DNA of 64,000 nucleotides from contig NZ_CP012996.1 in NCBI RefSeq assembly GCF_001412655.1, positions 4,340,001 to 4,404,000 of the forward strand. Reading direction: 5' to 3'. Shown one piece after another: positions 8,796-17,226 of this stretch. Made by a program: the position numbers and the translations under genes. The notes below the pieces were generated by a model. That model ran no database searches, was not told where the DNA came from, and saw only the letters and a list, made by a program, of their open reading frames with translations. The first letter of the stretch is position 1, and every line of letters starts with the position of its first letter. This stretch comes from Pedobacter sp. PACM 27299. Its GTDB lineage: Bacteria > Bacteroidota > Bacteroidia > Sphingobacteriales > Sphingobacteriaceae.

Positions 8796-11700
8796 TTAAA
8801 ATTTCAAATTTATACCCAAAAGGAAGGTACGCTGACTTGGGTAAGCACCATCATCCACTCCATAAGCAGTTTGGTTGTCTGTTTCGCTGGAAGTTCCAAT
8901 TTCAGGGTCAATACCAGAATATTTAGTGATGGTGAATAAGTTGGCTGCAGAAAGATAGACCCTCAATCGGCCGACGCCGAATTTCTCCAGCGTTTTCGCG
9001 GGCAGTGTATAACCCACCTGGATATTTTTAAGTCGCAGGTAAGAACCATTCTCTACAAAATAAGAGTTAGGTACTGCATTGGAACTGAATGTTCTATCTT
9101 TTTCCTGAATTGGCGCCTTCGCATTTCTATTGTCAGGAGTCCAGGAATCGTACAGCGCGGTATGACTTTTTGCTCCTCCAAAAGAAGAAGAGAAATCTGT
9201 CCACCATTTTACCTGATTCCAGATAGAGTTTCCTTGTACACCGTAGAAGAACATGCTCATATCGAAATCTTTGTAGTTCATAGCCAGGTTTAAGCCATAA
9301 CTAAAATCAGGATTGGCATTGCCTAGAAAGGTACGGTCGTCCGCATTAATCAGGCCATCACCATTCACATCTTCATACTTGAAACGACCTGGAGCCACCG
9401 CATTCTGGTACACGGAATTGGGATCTGAAGTTTGTTGCTGAACCTTTAAATTTGCCGCATCAATTTCCTCCTGCGACTGCCAGAAACCGGCTACTTTATA
9501 TCCAAAAAACTCACTTACAGAATGTCCAACCTGATTGCGAACGATGTTATTTCCATCAAAACGTCTGGCATCAAGGTCATAATAATTCGCATCACCGGAA
9601 ACTTTTTGGATCAGGTTATTATAGGTCGTAACCGTTGCCGTGGCACTCATTTTAAAATCCTTACCAATCCGCGTATGTCCGGTAATGGACAGATCAAGTC
9701 CATCATTTTTCATCTTTCCAATATTAAGAAAGGGTGTACTTGATGCTCCGGTTGTACCAATCATTTCTGGATTAAACAGGAGGTCAGTAATGTTTTTTCT
9801 ATAGTAATCAGCTGAGATCTCTAATTTACCTTGAAATAAGGTTGCATCAATACCAATATTGGTATTGGTATTTTTTTCCCATTTAGCACCTGGATTTCCG
9901 GTTCTGTTTTTATAAAAACCAGATACTACGTTATTTCCGCCGCCAATGGCATAATAAGAAGGTGCAATATCACTGCTATACGTATCAAATGAATTCCCTT
10001 CCGATACATTGAGCTGGTTACCCATTACTCCCCATCCACCTCTGACTTTTAAATCAGAGATCCATTTTACATCTTTCAGAAAAGATTCCTGAGAAATCCG
10101 CCATCCTGCGCTTACTGCAGGAAACCAGCCATACACATTTTCCAAAAACTTGGAAGAACCATCTCTTCTTAGCGTACCACCAAACAAATACTTATCATTA
10201 AAGTTATAGTCTAAGCGTCCAATTAAGGAGAACATCGCACTGGCAATACGTTCGCTATTGGTATCTTTTGGCCCGCTGCCGGTAGTCAGGTTTGTATAGT
10301 TTGGATCAAAAGAAAAATAACCCCTGTTGCTTCCGCTCATTGTACTGTAACGGTTGCGCAGATATTCTGTACCCACCAATGCTTTCAAACTATGTAAGCC
10401 GAATTGCTTATTGAAGGATAAGGTATTGGTCCAGGTATAATCAAAACTGGCATAAGAAGATTCTGAATAAGAATTGCTCGTATTGTTTTCTGCATTTTCA
10501 TACTGAGGATATACAAAGGCCCGGCTATTCCCATTCGAATTGGAACCACCGAATGAACTTCTCAAAGTAAGTGCTGCAGGAAGATCGGCCTCAATATATA
10601 CGTTACCAAATAGCCGGTTGTCTGTTGCCTTATTGTTTTTGGTTCTGGTAAGCATGGCTACCGGATTAAAGGCATCTCCAAGTGCTCCTCCATAAGAACC
10701 AGCAAAGTTACCCCTGATGTCATATACCGGAATAATCGGCTGCTCTCTAAACGCGTGACCAATGGCATTATCACCGGTTAAACCTCCGATTTTAGGGTTT
10801 GTACTAATGGAATAAGAAAGATTTTCCCCTACCCTCAGTTTTTTACTGATGTTGAATTGTGTGTTGGAACGTAAAGTATATCGCTCCAGATACGTATTCA
10901 TTAACGTTCCCTGCTGGTTAAAATAATTAGCAGAAAGCAGGTAATTCCCCTGGTCAGAGCCACCACTTACCGCCACATTATGACTAGTGATTGGTGCTGG
11001 ACTAAAGATCTCTTCATACCAGTTCGTACCCGTTTTATTGGCACGTGTAATCCGGTAAAACTTTTTGTATTCTGCATCAGAAGTAAAAAATGGGATGACA
11101 TTATAGAGGCTGGGATTTACTGAAGGATCGCCTTCTTTTGCCCCCTTTGGCAGGATATAATCCGGCAATACATACGTCGGACCATTTCCATAAAGATCAT
11201 CATTAAGATTGGTTTCTCCGGAATTGATCAACATCTGGCGTTTTAGTGTAGCCATTTCTGTTGGATTAAGGATATTCCATACATTGCCGGTTTTTGGGCG
11301 CTGCGTACCATAGTAGGCATCATAAGTCACCTGCACTTTTCCCTTTCCTTTTTTAGTGCTGATTACAATCACTCCATTGGCAGCACGGGAGCCATAAATA
11401 GAGGCTGAACCTGCATCTTTTAACACCTGTACAGATTCAATATCATTGGGATTGATATCTGCAACACTTTCCGTTGGCACACCATCTACTACATACAATG
11501 GGCTATTGTTCCCGAAAGTATTGATCCCCCGGATCTTGATCTGAGGCTCTTCTCCTGGTTGTCCGGAACCAAGTACGGTTACACCAGAGGCTTGGCCCTG
11601 TAACAGATTGGCCACTGATGCTGTGGGTTGTTTCAGCATTTCTGAAACGTTAACCACCGATACGGCACCTGTCAGGTCTTTCTTCTTTTGCGTAGAATAG

Positions 11701-12356
11701 CCAACTACGACTACTTCACCTAGAGAAGTGGGTTCTTCAGTTAACTGGACGTTGACTACCGTTTTACCTCCGGCTGCGACTTCCTTAGTCATAAAGCCGA
11801 TATAAGTGAAAACCAGGGTCACATCAGCAGAAACCACATTGATGGCATAATTACCATTTAAATCGGTCATTGCGCCAATTGAAGTCCCTTTTATTTTAAC
11901 ACTCACCCCAGGTAAAGTTTCTCCTTTAACTGAAGTTACCTGTCCTTTAATGATGACCACAGGTTTTTCTACACCTGCTGCTACGGCGGCAAGGCTGCCT
12001 TTGTCATATAATAAAATATGCTGATCTACTACCTTATAGGTAATATTTAGCGGTCCAAGCACCTCTACCAGGATATCTCCCAAACGCCTGTTGACGACAT
12101 TTAAAGAGGTAATCCTTTCAGACCTGATGGCCGAAGGACTATAAATAAACTTCACTTTAGTCAGGCTTTGTATTTCCTGTAAAAGCTGTTTGATTTTACC
12201 TTCGTTAATGTTTATGGAAATTTCTTTGTTGAGTACCCCCTGAGCTTCTGCTTTTTTCGCAAAAGTACTGCAGGTGAATAAGATGACAAGAAATATTTGG
12301 CTTACAGATATTCGCATTGCTGTTATTATTAAAGCAACAAATCGCTTTTTATTCAT
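8796..12356 (-). CDS. SusC/RagA TonB-dependent glycan transporter with STN signalling domain
   Basis: Outer-membrane TonB-linked transporter of 1186 residues. After a signal peptide (about 1-39) there is a secretin/TonB short N-terminal (STN) domain (about 45-120), the part that contacts a FecR protein in transducing receptors. Then follow a carboxypeptidase-like repeat domain (VIIKGQVTSVKGETLPGVSVKIKG), a plug (VSVVNVSEMLKQPTASVANLLQGQ, with the SusC phrases PLYVVDGVP and GSASIYGSRAANGVI) and a barrel ending in FLLGINLKF. Presence of STN fits the upstream anti-sigma and sigma genes: substrate binding would signal through FecR to the ECF sigma factor. It forms the uptake complex with the adjacent SusD. 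Confidence 0.97.
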   Translation of the reverse strand: MNKKRFVALIITAMRISVSQIFLVILFTCSTFAKKAEAQGVLNKEISININEGKIKQLLQEIQSLTKVKFIYSPSAIRSERITSLNVVNRRLGDILVEVLGPLNITYKVVDQHILLYDKGSLAAVAAGVEKPVVIIKGQVTSVKGETLPGVSVKIKGTSIGAMTDLNGNYAINVVSADVTLVFTYIGFMTKEVAAGGKTVVNVQLTEEPTSLGEVVVVGYSTQKKKDLTGAVSVVNVSEMLKQPTASVANLLQGQASGVTVLGSGQPGEEPQIKIRGINTFGNNSPLYVVDGVPTESVADINPNDIESVQVLKDAGSASIYGSRAANGVIVISTKKGKGKVQVTYDAYYGTQRPKTGNVWNILNPTEMATLKRQMLINSGETNLNDDLYGNGPTYVLPDYILPKGAKEGDPSVNPSLYNVIPFFTSDAEYKKFYRITRANKTGTNWYEEIFSPAPITSHNVAVSGGSDQGNYLLSANYFNQQGTLMNTYLERYTLRSNTQFNISKKLRVGENLSYSISTNPKIGGLTGDNAIGHAFREQPIIPVYDIRGNFAGSYGGALGDAFNPVAMLTRTKNNKATDNRLFGNVYIEADLPAALTLRSSFGGSNSNGNSRAFVYPQYENAENNTSNSYSESSYASFDYTWTNTLSFNKQFGLHSLKALVGTEYLRNRYSTMSGSNRGYFSFDPNYTNLTTGSGPKDTNSERIASAMFSLIGRLDYNFNDKYLFGGTLRRDGSSKFLENVYGWFPAVSAGWRISQESFLKDVKWISDLKVRGGWGVMGNQLNVSEGNSFDTYSSDIAPSYYAIGGGNNVVSGFYKNRTGNPGAKWEKNTNTNIGIDATLFQGKLEISADYYRKNITDLLFNPEMIGTTGASSTPFLNIGKMKNDGLDLSITGHTRIGKDFKMSATATVTTYNNLIQKVSGDANYYDLDARRFDGNNIVRNQVGHSVSEFFGYKVAGFWQSQEEIDAANLKVQQQTSDPNSVYQNAVAPGRFKYEDVNGDGLINADDRTFLGNANPDFSYGLNLAMNYKDFDMSMFFYGVQGNSIWNQVKWWTDFSSSFGGAKSHTALYDSWTPDNRNAKAPIQEKDRTFSSNAVPNSYFVENGSYLRLKNIQVGYTLPAKTLEKFGVGRLRVYLSAANLFTITKYSGIDPEIGTSSETDNQTAYGVDDGAYPSQRTFLLGINLKF

Positions 12357-12410
12357 ACCTTTAGAAGTTTTTGTTCGTTAATGTGAAAAGTTTCGTTCAA
12401 AATCATTTTA

Positions 12411-12447
12411 ACTGGCAATGTTCCGCAACATTGTCAGTTTTTTTTTT
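12411..12447 (+). terminator. Hairpin with T-run between fecR and susC genes
   Basis: A 12-bp stem (12411-12422 with 12427-12438, one G-T wobble), a 4-nt loop and ten T on the plus-strand side. Oriented like a terminator for plus-strand RNA, although no plus-strand gene lies upstream. In the sense (minus) direction it lies in the fecR-susC leader without a long U-tract, so it could attenuate or stabilise rather than terminate. Confidence 0.5.
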
Positions 12448-12483
12448 GCCCTGGGCTGCTAGTAAAAGTCTTTCTTTTTCATG

Positions 12484-12514
12484 CGCATTTGGTTTAGGTT
12501 TAGGTTTAGGTTGG
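12484..12514. repeat. Short tandem repeat of TTAGGT type in the fecR-susC spacer
   Basis: Four near-identical six-base units (GGTTTA repeated) lie at about 12489-12513, within the 176-bp gap between the end of the anti-sigma gene and the susC start. On the sense strand they read as AAACCT repeats. Function unknown; they may be a simple slippage tract. Confidence 0.45.
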
Positions 12515-12532
12515 TGAATTAAACAGCCCGGT

Positions 12533-13606
12533 TTAATGGGCGTTACTTTTACTTTTAATGACGATTGTGGTTCCTGAGATCTCATAAGACGCCTTGATGG
12601 CAGCACATAGAAAATCCAGTTTACTGTATAAATTCTGCTCGGTCAGGTCGCCGGTAAACGTGTCCTCCAGCAAGTGCTGATCTGCAATCAGAAATTTGAT
12701 CCCGTATGTCTTTTCCAGCATGGCAACCACCTCCGCAAGTGGTGCATCGTTAAAAGAAAACAGTTCTTTAACTTCCGTTTTAGTCGTGATATGTAAAGGT
12801 TCCGGGTTAGCAACGAGGCTTTGTTCGAAGGTTTGGTCGGCCAGTTTAAACACCGTTTTTTGATTTGGGGTTAAGATCACTTCTTTGCGATGACCCAGAA
12901 TGCTTTCTACCAGCTCCAGTCTGCCGAAAACTGGAGAAACTGCAACTTTTCCAGTTTTCACAGCCACTTCCGTTCCTTTGCTGCTTCCATTTGTGCTCAT
13001 CAGGAAACTGGTTCCTAATACTTTAGTGACCACATCTTTACTGTACACCATAAAAGGCCTGGAGGCATCCGGGCTAATCTCAAAAAAACCTGTGCCTTCC
13101 AGTACGACTTCACGTTTATCTTTCAAAAAATGAACAGGATACTGGATACTTGCATTTGATTCCAGCATCACAAAGCTACCATCCTCAAAGACTACCTTTT
13201 GCGGCTGCTGACCAAGATTCTGCTGCCGTTTAATTTCATTGGATAAGGCTGCAGTCATAAATTGTGGGCTAGCCACCTGCTCTTTAAAGAACAGGTATCC
13301 TGTGATTAAACAAAAGCCAGTGATGGCTGCAGCAATTCCAGACCATAACCAGCGCCTTGAATGCTGGATTTCAGGAAGGGGTTCAGCAACTTCAGAAATA
13401 TCTGTATGAATCCGGTCCCAAAGTTTCTGCTCCAGCGTAGTGATTTCTCTGGGATTGATTTCTTCCAAATCTTCTTTATCCAGCATCCCGTACCATTCTT
13501 CAACAACACGTTTTTCTTCCGCTGTACATTTTCCTTCCAGATACCGATCCAATAAAAGATGAAATGCTTCTCTACTCATTCTTATAGCTTTTAAACTATA
13601 TGTCAA
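12533..13606 (-). CDS. FecR family anti-sigma factor
   Basis: Inner-membrane anti-sigma protein of 357 residues. A cytoplasmic N-terminal sigma-binding part (about 1-85, with the phrase LEGKCTAEEKRVVEEWY) is followed by one transmembrane helix (about 88-110: WLWSGIAAAITGFCLITGYLFF), the FecR domain (about 130-230: RQQNLGQQPQKVVFEDGSFVMLESNASIQYP, VVLEGTGFFEI, VKTGKVAVSP) and the C-terminal DUF4974 domain (FNDAPLAEVVAMLEKTYGIKF), which contacts the STN domain of SusC. It follows the sigma gene by 46 bp. Role: holds the ECF sigma factor inactive until SusC signals substrate. Confidence 0.95.
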   Translation of the reverse strand: MTYSLKAIRMSREAFHLLLDRYLEGKCTAEEKRVVEEWYGMLDKEDLEEINPREITTLEQKLWDRIHTDISEVAEPLPEIQHSRRWLWSGIAAAITGFCLITGYLFFKEQVASPQFMTAALSNEIKRQQNLGQQPQKVVFEDGSFVMLESNASIQYPVHFLKDKREVVLEGTGFFEISPDASRPFMVYSKDVVTKVLGTSFLMSTNGSSKGTEVAVKTGKVAVSPVFGRLELVESILGHRKEVILTPNQKTVFKLADQTFEQSLVANPEPLHITTKTEVKELFSFNDAPLAEVVAMLEKTYGIKFLIADQHLLEDTFTGDLTEQNLYSKLDFLCAAIKASYEISGTTIVIKSKSNAH

Positions 13607-13652
13607 TTAAAGCAGGGCGATCCCTAAAGAAAATTAAAATATATTTTTATGC

Positions 13653-14231
13653 CTATAGAAACAGCAGCACAATTAAAGGGAGTAAGAGGTAATCTTTCAA
13701 ATGAAACCGCATAGATTTAAGCGATTGGGTGATGTGGTATTCTACGGCTTTTTCGGAGATATTGAGTTCCCGGGAGATGTCTTTCACGGAATAATGCTCC
13801 ATTCTACTCAGTTTGAATACTTCGCCGGTTTTTTTTGGCAATCTGGCGATGCCCACATTCAGCGCTTCCGACAATTCATTCAGCATCAATAAATAGTCCG
13901 TATTGGCTACATAATCATTATTGCAGCTTTTCAGATGATCCTGATATTTTGTACGCACCAGCTGTGCCCTGTAATGATTGATAATATTATACTTCAGGCT
14001 CCCAAATAGGTAATTGCTAATCGAAACAATATGGACACTTTCTCTTTTCCTCCAAAGTTCTACAAAAAGGTTTTGTGTGAGCTCTTCTGCCAGTTCCTTA
14101 TGGTGAACCTTCTTAAAAGCGACCTGGAATACCCCTTTCCAATAACGACTATAGATTTCCTGGAATGCACGCTCGCTTCCGTGCTTAAAAAGCACGATCA
14201 ACTCATCATCGGTTAGAATTGAGAGATTCAT
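13653..14231 (-). CDS. ECF sigma-70 factor, Bacteroidota expansion type
   Basis: RNA polymerase sigma factor of 192 residues with region 2 at about 22-90 (FQEIYSRYWKGVFQVAFKKV, ELTQNLFVELWRKRESV) and region 4 at about 125-175 (LPKKTGEVFKLSRMEHYSV, ISRELNISEKAVEYHITQSL). It is the first gene of the locus and its product probably activates its own operon and the susC promoter. An oddity is the C-terminal tail after region 4, YLLLPLIVLLFL, which is strongly hydrophobic and could anchor the protein at the membrane. Such tails occur in some members of this Bacteroidota sigma family. Confidence 0.95.
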   Translation of the reverse strand: MNLSILTDDELIVLFKHGSERAFQEIYSRYWKGVFQVAFKKVHHKELAEELTQNLFVELWRKRESVHIVSISNYLFGSLKYNIINHYRAQLVRTKYQDHLKSCNNDYVANTDYLLMLNELSEALNVGIARLPKKTGEVFKLSRMEHYSVKDISRELNISEKAVEYHITQSLKSMRFHLKDYLLLPLIVLLFL

Positions 14232-14328
14232 ACGGTCGTTAAGATAGGTTAGTTAGGGTCTGGCTATAACAAACTTAACAATTTAAACCGAAGGTTTATC
14301 ACAAATTCTTTACAATAAATCAGCAAAT

Positions 14329-14360
14329 GACTCAGCAGGATTCTCCATTTCTGCTGAGTC
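14329..14360 (-). terminator. Hairpin after the outer-membrane barrel gene
   Basis: Perfect 10-bp inverted repeat (GACTCAGCAG at 14329-14338, CTGCTGAGTC at 14351-14360) with a 12-nt loop, 17 bp past the stop of the gene ending at 14378. The T-content after it is modest, so termination efficiency is uncertain. Confidence 0.6.
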
Positions 14361-14377
14361 GTTTAAATTAAAATGGA

Positions 14378-15304
14378 TTAAAAAGGAAGAGAAACGTGTA
14401 CCATCATACGGTTTCCAGCCTTTGCTCTACCGTCCGCAAGATTCTGTGAACGTACATTCTGATAATTTGCGCCCAGCGTTATTCCTTTCAATGCGAGTTC
14501 CATACCAGCCACTGCAGATAATGAATAACCGCCGGAAACCTGTACGTCATACTTGTTGTTTTCTACATCTTTTTGTGCGGTTTCATACAATACACCAGCA
14601 TTTGGTGCTACCGTTATTTTTTCTGCAATCCGAAACTTATAATAAGCCAGTAAATTAGCCGTCAGCTTATTCCCATAGCGATAATCGTATTTATTTTCCG
14701 TATTCATCTTATAATTGACATTGGCATTTAAACCCAGGTCATTGTAACGGATATCATAAGCTGCATTGAGTGTAAAATCGGTACTGGCCGTACCCAATTG
14801 AAAATTATTAGGTGATTCGCTGACTGCTAAACGTTCTGTCGGTTCATATTTTCCGGTGGGTACTTTTATGCCGCCGCCAATCCAGATCGACTGTACCAAT
14901 AAACGGTCTCCAAGCGTTCCCGTCTGGTCCAGTAATTTATAATACCCCATCAAGGCAATGTCGCCAAGCCCCGTTTTTGTTCCGTTTCCTGTCTGACTAA
15001 CCCGTTCGTTAAAATTATAAGGAAGGAAAGCCAGTACCCTGAATTTAGAACCGAAATTCCATCCTCCCCAAACCTCCATACTCTGATAAGTTTCATCAGC
15101 AGTGATTGGGGTCCTTTCTCCTAAGGGTCCTAAATGAGTCTGCAAGGTTTTATGCTGATACCTTAACCCTATAAAACGCTTATTATATTCCGGCAAAATC
15201 CCAAGGTAATAACTTCCTACACCGCAGCCACAAATGTCACATGCCTTACTTGCAGTGATGATAAACAGCATAAATAGGGTCAGCACTATTGTTTTATTTC
15301 TCAT
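14378..15304 (-). CDS. Outer-membrane beta-barrel protein with CxxCxC N-terminus, MbnP/MbnH-linked
   Basis: Start taken at 15304 because this ATG leads straight into a signal peptide (MRNKTIVLTLFMLFIITASKA) and lies 13 bp after the preceding stop; an upstream in-frame ATG at 15358 would overlap that gene by 41 bp. The mature N-terminus is CDICGCGVG, three close Cys that could bind a metal ion. The rest (about 308 residues in all) alternates as beta-strands typical of an outer-membrane barrel and ends in MVHVSLPF, with a terminal Phe. It is the last gene of the mbnP-mbnH-mbnP-mbnH unit, so a role in passing copper or another substrate across the outer membrane is a reasonable guess. No specific family name is claimed. 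Confidence 0.75.
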   Translation of the reverse strand: MRNKTIVLTLFMLFIITASKACDICGCGVGSYYLGILPEYNKRFIGLRYQHKTLQTHLGPLGERTPITADETYQSMEVWGGWNFGSKFRVLAFLPYNFNERVSQTGNGTKTGLGDIALMGYYKLLDQTGTLGDRLLVQSIWIGGGIKVPTGKYEPTERLAVSESPNNFQLGTASTDFTLNAAYDIRYNDLGLNANVNYKMNTENKYDYRYGNKLTANLLAYYKFRIAEKITVAPNAGVLYETAQKDVENNKYDVQVSGGYSLSAVAGMELALKGITLGANYQNVRSQNLADGRAKAGNRMMVHVSLPF

Positions 15305-15317
15305 TTCTATTTGAATA

Positions 15318-16361
15318 TTATTGTTCTGAAAAGCGTTTATCATTGATAAATACTTCATCGTTCAGCGTTCCTAGGAACGCAGTTAATTTTAATTTGTCTG
15401 TTGCCGATAATACCATCCCCAACCTGCCGTTTTTACGAAGCAGGGGATCAAGATTTGGTGTATCTCTTACTTCAGAATTGTAATGCTCCAACATCCCGTC
15501 CAACGCTAAAAAACGACCATCATGAGTAAAAGGAGCTGTATACTTCAGGTTTCTCAGGGAAGGCACTTTAAACTTATAGCGATCCGTTTCGATCAAAGTA
15601 ACCGCGTATAATCCCTGGTCATTTACAGCACTGGTTCCTAAACCATTGTTTCGAAAAGAGCCATCTGTAAATAAGGGTTCTGAGTGACAGGAAGCACATT
15701 TCTCCTTAAAAAGAACATAACCTTCCTGTTCATCAGCCGTAAAAACCGGACCTTCTTTTCGCATCACCTGATCGTACTTTGAATTACTGCTCACACACAT
15801 CAGCATAAATTGCGACAATGCTTTCATAAACCTGGCAGTAGTCACTTCTTCCGTTCCGAAAGCCTGTTTAAACATGGCGGTATATTTAGGCAGCGCCCTG
15901 ATTTTATTCAAGACATTTTCCAGGTTTTCATCCATTTCCTCATGGGTAGTAATTGGGGTAATTGGCTGAAGATCCAGATCATACACTCCTCCACCCCACA
16001 TAAAGGCTTTACTCCAGGCCAGATTCATGATCGGCGGAGAATTTCTGGTGCCCAAACGGTCGTCGATCCCATGGCTCACATCATGCCCATGCTGTGTAAA
16101 TGCTGCAGATTGAATGTGACAGGAACCACAGCTGATCGTATTGTTTCTGGAAAGCCTTGGCTCATAAAACAAGGCCCTTCCCAGCTCAAAACCTTCCTTG
16201 GTGACCTCATTATTGGCGAAATTATAGACCGGATCAGGGAAATTTGATGGCTTATGAAAACCTAAAAACCTGTCTATTTCTTCTTTAATAGGATGATCCT
16301 TCTTACAAGCCAGAATAAACAAGCCGAATACCAGTAAAACCATCCAATGTTTCTTCCTCAT
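15318..16361 (-). CDS. Di-heme cytochrome c peroxidase family lipoprotein, MbnH-like (copy B)
   Basis: Exported MauG/CcpA-type di-heme protein of 347 residues. The lipoprotein signal (FGLFILAC, then Lys-Lys) suggests membrane anchoring. Two heme c sites are visible: SCGSCHIQ near residue 80 and CASCHSEP near residue 232. The phrases PSLRNLKYTAPFTHDGRF and LGTRNSPPIMNLAWS are typical of the peroxidase family. MbnH of methanotrophs is such a protein and oxidises a Trp of its partner MbnP to kynurenine; here it follows an mbnP gene by 6 bp. Family membership is clear. That it modifies MbnP rather than reducing peroxide is inferred from the gene pairing. Confidence 0.88.
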   Translation of the reverse strand: MRKKHWMVLLVFGLFILACKKDHPIKEEIDRFLGFHKPSNFPDPVYNFANNEVTKEGFELGRALFYEPRLSRNNTISCGSCHIQSAAFTQHGHDVSHGIDDRLGTRNSPPIMNLAWSKAFMWGGGVYDLDLQPITPITTHEEMDENLENVLNKIRALPKYTAMFKQAFGTEEVTTARFMKALSQFMLMCVSSNSKYDQVMRKEGPVFTADEQEGYVLFKEKCASCHSEPLFTDGSFRNNGLGTSAVNDQGLYAVTLIETDRYKFKVPSLRNLKYTAPFTHDGRFLALDGMLEHYNSEVRDTPNLDPLLRKNGRLGMVLSATDKLKLTAFLGTLNDEVFINDKRFSEQ

Positions 16362-16367
16362 CTTCGC

Positions 16368-17219
16368 TTAATTTTCAGTGTGATCGTGCTTAAACATATC
16401 CACATAATTCCCAGCTACCGTGCTGCTAAAATCATTAAACATCACGTTTGGATGTGCGGCAATGCTGAAAGGAGTCTTTCCGTTAAACACCTTCATCAGG
16501 TCTACAAAAAGATGCACATTGCTCTGTCTGTCTTTTCTTACTTTAGCAATTCCCGCAGCATTTAAGTCTATGGTGATCACTTTAATATTATTGATAGTAG
16601 GCACGGAATAACCGCCAAAAAAACCGATATGATATTTAAACTGCTTTTTGCCCGTTGGATCTCCCGTGGCATCATCAGAAATTACGTTAGAATTCCCCTC
16701 ATATTTAAAGAAGATATAGCCGTTGTTCCATCCCCAATACATGCCACCATTCTCATGATCGCCGCCCGCCGCAGGATCTAACACGCCGGTACGCTTATCT
16801 ATAGGCATTGTGCTGCGCAGGCTATCCACGCCTAACGTAAAAGTAACTTTGGTATAATCTCCTTCCGGTACCTGCACCTTCGCAAAGCGGGAGGCTTTAT
16901 CTGCCCCTTTAATCAGGAAATAACTGCTATCCGGATTCACGGTATAGCTTTTACCAGCAGCAGTTTCCACCTTAATATTGCTGATAAAATACTGTAAAAA
17001 AGAAATCGTAAACTCCTCTCCCGCAGCATTTTTATAAGGACTTCCGGTATTGTTTAGCGTGAAAGTTCTGGCGCCAACAATATTATCGAACTCTATAGAT
17101 AATGGAGCTAGATTTGTTTCCTGAAACTCAGGAGTGGGACTGTCTTTTTTGGAACATCCGGCAAAGCCGATGCTTAAAACGGACAATAGGCTTGCTATTT
17201 TGAAGTATGTATTTTTCAT
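16368..17219 (-). CDS. MbnP family lipoprotein, His-rich (copy B)
   Basis: Periplasmic lipoprotein of 283 residues (signal ends FAGC followed by Ser-Lys-Lys). The MbnP pattern is plain: LSIEFDNIVGARTFTLN, then YKNAAGEEFTISFLQYFISNI near the N-terminus, and a central MYWGWNNGYIFFKYEG. The WGW contains the only two Trp of the protein, so either could be the residue oxidised by the partner MbnH. It has six His (in DHEN, YHIG, VHLF, AHPN and the C-terminal KHDH), consistent with copper binding. It is 7 bp downstream of one di-heme gene and 6 bp upstream of another, so it probably works with one or both. Confidence 0.87.
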   Translation of the reverse strand: MKNTYFKIASLLSVLSIGFAGCSKKDSPTPEFQETNLAPLSIEFDNIVGARTFTLNNTGSPYKNAAGEEFTISFLQYFISNIKVETAAGKSYTVNPDSSYFLIKGADKASRFAKVQVPEGDYTKVTFTLGVDSLRSTMPIDKRTGVLDPAAGGDHENGGMYWGWNNGYIFFKYEGNSNVISDDATGDPTGKKQFKYHIGFFGGYSVPTINNIKVITIDLNAAGIAKVRKDRQSNVHLFVDLMKVFNGKTPFSIAAHPNVMFNDFSSTVAGNYVDMFKHDHTEN

Positions 17220-17226
17220 TTTGATT

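Noticed and set aside
12403..12606. 67-codon open frame on the minus strand overlapping the end of fecR
   Set aside because: It runs through the GGTTTA repeat tract and the hairpin, has no family character and overlaps fecR in another frame.
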